NCBI GenBank assembly: GCA_963855995.1
Contig: OY979717.1
Location: 44,707,544-44,771,543, forward strand
Direction of reading: 5' to 3'
Origin: Muricea muricata
Taxonomy: Eukaryota > Cnidaria > Anthozoa > Malacalcyonacea > Plexauridae
DNA: 64,000 bases
The position numbers and the translations under genes were made by a program. The notes under the pieces were generated by a model that searched no databases, had not been told where the DNA came from, and worked only from the letters and a program-made list of their open reading frames with translations. Of this stretch, positions 57,801 through 64,000 are shown piece by piece (the stretch's first letter is position 1; every line of letters starts with the position of its first letter).

Positions 57801-60800
57801 CCTCGCTAATTCGAACAAATTTTATTCTCCCTTCCCCGTTTAACCCTAACTCTAATCTCGAAACGCGGATCTGAAAACCTGAAATGAAACTTAAATTTCA
57901 TAATTCGGAAGCGTAAATTAAGTTTAAACAACAACAGTTTAATCAATTTATGCATACAGTATAGCTTCAAACATCTATAACCTAAAATTTGCTTCCGAGT
58001 GAAATATGAGACAGAGTCAGCAGCAAAGTAGCATCAAATATCATTTGGAAGAAATACAAATGGATTGACATTAGAACTGAACCTTAGCCTTAGAGATTCG
58101 TTGTTAGTTTTCTTGTTTTTAGTAAAGCATGGGTCTTTGTAAGTATTGGATACAATTAGAACTATCTGTAAATTACACGTAGTAGCACACTTTGTAAATG
58201 AACAATAAAACTACTATAACTTATTAATTATTAACCTAATAAGCAAAATTTAACACCATCCTCGCTAACTCGAACCCCCGCCAACTCGAACAATTTTTCG
58301 TTTCCCTAGAGGGCTCGAGTTAGCGGGGTTCTACTGTACAGGGTGTCCCAAAAAACCAAAAAACTATTGAAAATGATCTATTGTTAGAATTTCAATGTAC
58401 AGTATTGTCATGCCCAGACACGCGACGGCGTGGGAGGATTCTACACAATAGACGCTGACCGGACTGAAGCATCTTGGCAAATCAAGTCATTCCTGGGGTG
58501 ATATATGAGGAGCAGTGATTGAACAATAATAGATGGCCTGTGGTGAAACCAATAGATCGAAACGATTGGAGCAAGTGTACAACATTTCGCCTAGGGTTGC
58601 CAGACTGCATGCATAAATTGGCCAAACTTTTAACAATGCTCTTTGTTTTTCATTGTATTTGCCTTTTGTTTTCTTTGTTTTTGTGAAAGCACTAATGATG
58701 GTTTGGCTTAATTATTCAAGAAATCTGGCAACCCTGATTTCGCCACCGATCTGTGCAATTTTACTGATTTCAGGATGCTCTTTTAATTAAGCTGTAGGGA
58801 AAGATTTTGTGCATATTGACGAGATCAAAATTTAGGCTATTATGGAAATTATCTTTTGAAACTAACTTCGTATACAGAGTCGTCCGTCAAACTAGTACAA
58901 TTGTTGGCGCATTATTTGATTTGAAAGGGCCTACTTTAGTTTGCGGGGTACCTTGTTGGAATTAAGACCTTGAGCAAATTGCTGCTTAAAGAGCGATATG
59001 TGATTTTGCATTTTTTATTTGAAGGCAAAGAGACAGCTACAGGAGACAGCGAGTGATTTTGAACGGGCAAGTGAAAAATACAATTCAGCCAAACGAAAAG
59101 TAGCTGAAACGGAAAAAGTAATGATGAGCGAGGATCGTGTTTTTGACAGTGCTTTACAGGAATTACTGAATCATGCTACTGTGGAGGTATAAGTCTATTT
59201 TATTAAGCTTCGCCACAACGGCAAGGTAACCACAACAGCATGCGCCAATTACTGTGGGCCCTTATGGCTTAAATATTATGTTGATATTATTGAAGGAGGA
59301 AAACCCGAATACCCGGAGAAAAACCCTAGAACCACAGCGGTAACTGCTTCTGCCACGTTACCTCACCTTTGGTGGCTAATGTTGGTTAGTAGAATCATAC
59401 TAGTATTATACTATTGCAAATGCTGTAATTTGATTGGTTACTCTAGCGAAACAATCATCTTCCTATAGAGATTTCTTTTTAAAAAATTGCTTAAAAATCA
59501 AATTTTTTCTTGAATATTCCATGTTTGACCTCTGATTCTTCTAAAACAATTAGATTACTCGCTCTCGATTTCTATGCGGTGATTGTTGATTCGGGCTTCG
59601 CCCTCATCAACTATCACCGCATAGAAATCTCGAGCTCGTAATCTAATTGTTAAATAGAAACGTGCTTATAATATCGGTCTTCATTAACTGACCTTTTTAT
59701 TCGCGAAGACGTGACGAAATGATCTGTAGTATACGTCTATGTAAACTACATTTATATTACCCAGGTAATGGAAGCTGCGAGGTTGAAAAGCGAAAGTAGC
59801 GATTTGCACCATCAAGCCTCGTTAATTTTTCAAGCTGCCCAAAAGAAAGTCAAAGAACAAAATAAAAATTTAAAAGGAGCCATATTAAAGTCAAGGTAAA
59901 AATGACAATTCATTTCTCGTTTACTCACTTCAGTTGCATCAAAACATGACGTTTATATAGAGCATATTTTACTGTAGTGCGAGAGATATGGGTTTTATGT
60001 TCGACTGGACATAAAATTCGTACCTCCACTCCTCCATTTATTGTTCTGGTTATTATATGGCAAAAATTTCAAAATGAATCTCAGTTGGAAGAAAACGTTA
60101 TTGTACAGGAAGCGCATAAAACTTTTATAGAAGCGTATAATAATACGATTTTTAAACATCCAATAAAATGTTAAAAGAAAACAAAACAAATGAAAAACCT
60201 CTTAGAAGTTTTAAATTATTCCTTATATATCGAAGAAGGTTCGTACCTATTCCTTTTGATTTTGATTTTTCAACAGCGAACAGAAACTTGACGATATTTT
60301 AATATGAAACTTTTCAAACAGCAATACTGTGTATCAATCTCCTCATGCGTGAAGTTCATTCATTGAGTCTAAATATTGGCAAATTATATAGTGTTGTCTC
60401 TGGTGTTTTTTTTTTCTTGTTTTCATTGCAAGATCGTCTCGCATTCAGAAACGTTTGAAAAAAGTCCGCGAAGTAGGAAATCAATTCGTGATTCGCAACG
60501 GTCCCGCGAGAAGGCGTTACATATTTTGTCTCACTATATACTACCACTGAAATGGTCATGGCTAAAGGGGATAGACGAGAGGTAGGTTTTCAAGATGGCG
60601 GCTGTTTTTCAAGATTCTTAAAACTTGAACGAATCAACAACCAGACATTTATATCATTCCTAAAGCTTACCCTGACCCTTTCCCTGAACCTAACCACAAT
60701 TTAGGAATGTTATAAATGTGTAATTGTTGATTCGTTCTCGTTTTAAGAATCTTGAAAAACAGCCGCCATCTTGAAAACCTACCTCTCGTCTATATCTTTT

Positions 60801-62665
60801 AGCCATGACCCCACTGAAATACGGACAATATGAGTGTTTGGTTTGCATTAAAACACCGATGTCCATATAAGAAAAGCAGTTATCAAATATTTTTGTAACT
60901 TGCAAATAAACTGGTGCCATTACCACTGATGGAATGATTAGCGTGAGAAAATAAGTCAGTAACATTTTTTGGCACGCTTATTCTTTGGCAGTAATAGAGG
61001 TGGACCAAAACATATTTACTGCAACACGATTGTTTTAATAATTTTCCCAACAATTGTCTGGAATATACTTCAAATTATAATTCGTGAATTTTCTACTTCC
61101 TGCGGGGGGCACGTTCCATTAGGGTAATTAGCTTTTCTCACGCTGTCCTTTCTATCAAAGAAAAAAAGGTGAAATTTTGCCGGTAAAAACTGTTTGATCA
61201 TTCATATAGTTGTTGAAGTGCGCATCGTGTACTATACAGCTTTGGGGGATTTGGCGTATTTGTGATATTTAGGACACTTTAGGAGGGAATGTAATATATA
61301 ATAATAAATAACTTTTTTTGCTTCAAAAATTACCTGAGCATTTCGTCTTAAATCTTCTGAATTTTACCAATATGTTAAAGTTGTGCACTTCAATATTGTG
61401 GATGTTTTGCGAATTTTTTTTAACTGTATCTACTCGCCGAAAATATGCAATTTTTCATCTCTATCTTCTTGGCAAAATTTCAAAATTTGCGATAAACACG
61501 GGTTACTGTAATACCGACAAATTTGGTTCATAAGGACATATCAAATATAAGGACTGGCTGTATACCATGAGAAAAGATGATTGTTTCTGATTTGCTACAT
61601 GAAATGGCGGTATTCGAAAAACATCAGCTACTATAACGTCACTTGGTGGAGCTGAGCAACAAATTGTGAAATCATTAATCAGATACCTGTTATACCAGTT
61701 TTTCTATTTTATTGATAATCTTTCTACTTTTGTAGAGGTTATTTCGAGCTTACTGCAGCTTTAAATAGACAGTTAGAGGTGAGTTTTTATTCTGTATTCT
61801 AATTAAATTTTGTTCTCTGAATATATAGTATATATATGAAATTCCAGATAAAACATAGGAAGACACGAAGTTATTGTAGAGGGGGCGTATATTCAAGCAG
61901 GGAAATTTGCTATCTGAATATACGCCCCTTCAGGGGGGGGGGGGGGGGGGAGGAATGCGATAATTTCAATTGATCCGCAAGTAGACTCCGAAATACCACC
62001 ACAGTATAATTTTCACCAGAGTAACTAATACCAAGACACAGTAAAGATCATTTTGATTCTGTATGACAGAGTTCTGTGTTGGGCGATTCTCCTGTCACAC
62101 ACGTGACGCATTGCTAAGACCAGTGGAACTGCCATGCGATGTGTGTGACAGGAGAATTACTCTACTTATATTAAGGTGAGCGTGGGAAACTAATGCAACT
62201 GCCTAATTTGTATTTTAGCAATACAAGCAAAGAATTTTTTCGGTACAAAAAGGTTTATGTAATGCAAAAAATGAATATGCAGCTGCCCTACAAAAACTGG
62301 AACATATTAGTGACGACATTCATCGTCGGAGGAAAAGAAACAAGTTAAATAAGGCGTTAGCTTCGATGCCTCGCGAAGAAGGGGTTGGAGCTGAATCTGA
62401 TGACGACACAAAAAAGATTGAAGCAGAAAACCGTTACCATGGTGATCTAGTACTCGGAGAGACCGTGCATGGACTAGACCGAAATGAGAAGTTAGATTTA
62501 CGTTTGAATAATGTTCTGAGCGATGGCGAGGAAGACTTTGATTCTGATCACGAAGATGTCATTAGTGGGGAAATGAACTCCGCTAGGGGGGAAAGACCCT
62601 CCGTTTCTGGAAGCGAAGGAAATAACAGAGACGATACCGTCTTTTCTGATGTCGATCTGTCATGA
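51864..62665 (+). CDS. SH3BP5: SH3BP5-like protein (Rab11 GEF), 7 exons, 347 aa
   Basis: Coiled-coil guanine nucleotide exchange factor for Rab11 (family knowledge). Exons: 51864-51932, 52285-52347, 53846-53974, 59025-59186, 59765-59895, 61736-61778, 62219-62665. All phases agree (0 except the 59895/61736 junction). The start MDYKSSNQSSSDEDDEELDS is acidic. Conserved segments: KLGKCVDKARPFYIANRDCR, AKRQLQETASDFERASEKYN, SALQELLNHATVEVMEAARL and YAAALQKLEHISDDIHRRRK, matching the long antiparallel coiled coil of SH3BP5/SH3BP5L. The C-terminal 110 residues are acidic and disordered (NVLSDGEEDFDSDHEDV) with no obvious SH3-binding proline motif. Shorter than the vertebrate proteins (about 390-455 aa). 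Complete from ATG to TGA. Intron 3 (5 kb) holds a LINE and foldback element B; intron 5 holds a foldback MITE. Confidence 0.93.
52536..52660. mobile_element. Small hAT-like MITE (copy 2)
   Basis: Tips CAGTGGCGAAGCCAGC / GCTGGCTTTGCTACT and inner block GACATTTGGTCATGC / GCATGACCAAATTG, the same family as 20069-20222. In SH3BP5-like intron 2. Confidence 0.6.
55115..55289 (-). repeat. 31-bp minisatellite, left arm of element B
   Basis: Five units with AACCAGGAACATGAAAAG; nearly all carry ATG rather than the ACG seen in much of element A. Confidence 0.9.
56531..56966 (+). repeat. 31-bp minisatellite, right arm of element B
   Basis: About 14 inverted units. A TTTTATAG variant of TTTTACAG recurs every fourth unit (near 56655, 56779, 56903), a 124-bp higher-order period that shows block duplication within the array. 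Confidence 0.9.
57666..58336. mobile_element. pogo/Tigger-like MITE, ~670 bp
   Basis: Tips CAGTAGAACCCCGCTAACTC and complement, with internal CTCGAACT repeats (57680-57820, 58265-58320). This tip style is typical of Tigger/pogo relatives. No ORF. Confidence 0.7.
58592..58736. mobile_element. hAT-type MITE, 145 bp, perfect 8-bp TSD
   Basis: Tips (T/C)AGGGTTGCCAGA. ATTTCGCC is duplicated exactly at 58584-58591 and 58737-58744. A one-sided relative (CAGGGTTGCCAAAT) lies at 23927. Confidence 0.8.
59545..59652. mobile_element. Hairpin MITE, ~108 bp
   Basis: AACAATTAGATTACTCGCTC and GATTTCTATGCGGTGAT pair with complements; loop GGGCTTCGCCC. SH3BP5-like intron 4, 100 bp before exon 59765-59895. 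Confidence 0.7.
60554..60810. mobile_element. Foldback MITE, 257 bp, perfect 10-bp TSD
   Basis: Tips GGTCATGGCTAAA and complement; arms about 105 bp including TTTTCAAGATGGCGGCTGTT. CCACTGAAAT is duplicated exactly at 60544-60553 and 60811-60820. In SH3BP5-like intron 5. Confidence 0.85.
62064..62158. repeat. Hairpin just upstream of the last SH3BP5-like exon
   Basis: CGATTCTCCTGTCACACACG and complement (GTGTGTGACAGGAGAAT) around a 40-bp loop; ends about 60 bp before the 3' splice site of exon 62219. Possibly a small MITE. Confidence 0.5.
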
Positions 62666-64000
62666 TAATGCAAAGAATATAGCAGTTATTATGTGAGTAC
62701 CTATTGCGGTAGTGCACCTATTTTTTCAGTAACCATGTAATGTCAATGCAAGGACATAACTGCGCTTCCCCTCGACTAATTGCTTTTTAAATCAACTGTT
62801 TTTAACGACTGTGGATACAGGTATATGAATACTTTCCACTCCTGCCTTTTCATGCGGCCAGTACATGAATATTTTTGGCTAGATTCTTTACGTGCTCCAA
62901 CGAGGAAAAGTTCTTAGCGAAATATTTTTATCACAATTTTTACTCTATATTTTTGAAAGCATGCCTGCTGCATGGTAATGAGATTTTGATTTTCTACAAA
63001 TTTCTAGGCTAAACACGGATTGAATTTGCGGTATCGTTGGGGATTGGCACCCAATTCGGATTCTTGTTTTGTTGACTCATGAAGAGTGATGCATTTTAAT
63101 CATTGACATATATTAAATCTGGATAGCACATCCATTGTTGGGCTTTAAAGCCGGAAGTACGTCACATTTTAGACTTGCGGCCGTGTTGGATGGCCCCATT
63201 TGAGCATCGAATGCTATAGATTTCTACTACATAGTGTATAGCTTTCGTTTTGAAACAAAAGTTTCACGTTTTAAGGCAAAAGCTTGCTACGTTGATTCGC
63301 TCCTTGGGGGGGGGGGGGGGGGCAGATCTCAAAATATGACGTGTTTTTGGCTTCAATTTTTTTTGGGCTTTGTATTACGATGCACAGTCGAGTCTTTATA
63401 CATATCAGTGATTTGCCGATGCGAAGAGCCCCTTGCATTGGTTTACTCCTTGTACACGTGCAAGAAGTATATCATTGTTCAAGTACAATTACTGCGCTAA
63501 TCATTTTGGTTTTCAATCAACGATCGTGTTTTTACACGTCAAGCATGTACTGTAGGTTTATCAACAATTTGATTGATATTTTATCCCAAAGTTAACGTAT
63601 TATTTTTATTTTCTTCATTTATATATACTATATATTTTAAACAAAGGACGATGCTGACTAGCTAAAAAAATATATCATTAGTAATGACTTAACTCTATTT
63701 TTATATGTTAAAATACATAAACATTTCTGTAAAATTATGAAGTTCACCGACTTAGATGTGGTTGCTTCTGGTAGAATTATACTTTTTCAGCTTGGACTCC
63801 CGAAACTATTAATAAGATAGTTTTAACAGGGATAAGGCAATATTTCGCTTATGGACAAGGGCCTTTGAAGTAACAGTGATATCCGTTGTTGAATTTTTGA
63901 TAACGTGCTTAGTTTCTTGAATACTGATGGACAAAGGAGGACAAAAACGCTAGCCATCCGCCATCTCAAAAGAATCAATAACTTCACAAGCAAGGTAAAA
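62666..64000. other. SH3BP5-like 3' UTR and downstream DNA; no gene recognised
   Basis: AT-rich, with a poly-G tract at 63307-63322. No clear AATAAA was seen close to the stop codon. Short frames carry no family motif. Confidence 0.5.

Overview
This window is nuclear DNA from an animal: AT-rich, with intron-split genes bounded by GT/AG sites, and packed with transposable elements. The transposon mix (DIRS, Penelope-type GIY-YIG, CCHC-bearing LINE, Tc1, many hAT, mariner and PIF/Harbinger-like MITEs) and several gene fragments fit a marine invertebrate, most likely a cnidarian. The organism itself is an inference.

Two host protein genes were rebuilt exon by exon. A TTLL4-like tubulin polyglutamylase lies on the minus strand (22205-45954; 19 exons whose splice phases all agree). 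An SH3BP5-like Rab11 exchange factor lies on the plus strand (51864-62665; 7 exons, 347 aa). Between them is a complete 7SL/SRP RNA gene on the minus strand (about 46775-47075).

Layout. 1-4.1 kb: fragments of a LINE, a Penelope-like GIY-YIG domain and a DIRS element, the last broken off at a MITE. 4.1-8.1 kb: tRNA-like sequence, an intact Tc1-type transposase, a superfamily-3 helicase-like pseudogene, and exons resembling a P2X7 C-terminal domain and a zinc knuckle. 8.3-15.4 kb: a foldback transposon with minisatellite arms, next to a 3.3 kb palindrome carrying two copies of a broken zinc-ribbon gene. 15.6-22 kb: a THAP pseudogene and gene-poor DNA. 22-46 kb: the TTLL4-like gene, with satellites and nested elements in its introns. 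47-51 kb: SRP RNA, a possible secreted-protein exon, MITEs and a decayed DDE-like gene. 51.8-62.7 kb: the SH3BP5-like gene, whose third intron holds a LINE fragment split by a second foldback element.

The most unusual signal is a set of foldback DNA transposons that start with GG and make 10-bp target-site duplications. Two of them (8269-12005 and 55066-57018) carry expandable 31-bp minisatellite arrays inside their terminal inverted repeats. A third (9690-10954) has similar ends and its own short array. A small one (60554-60810) has a perfect 10-bp duplication. None encodes a visible transposase here.
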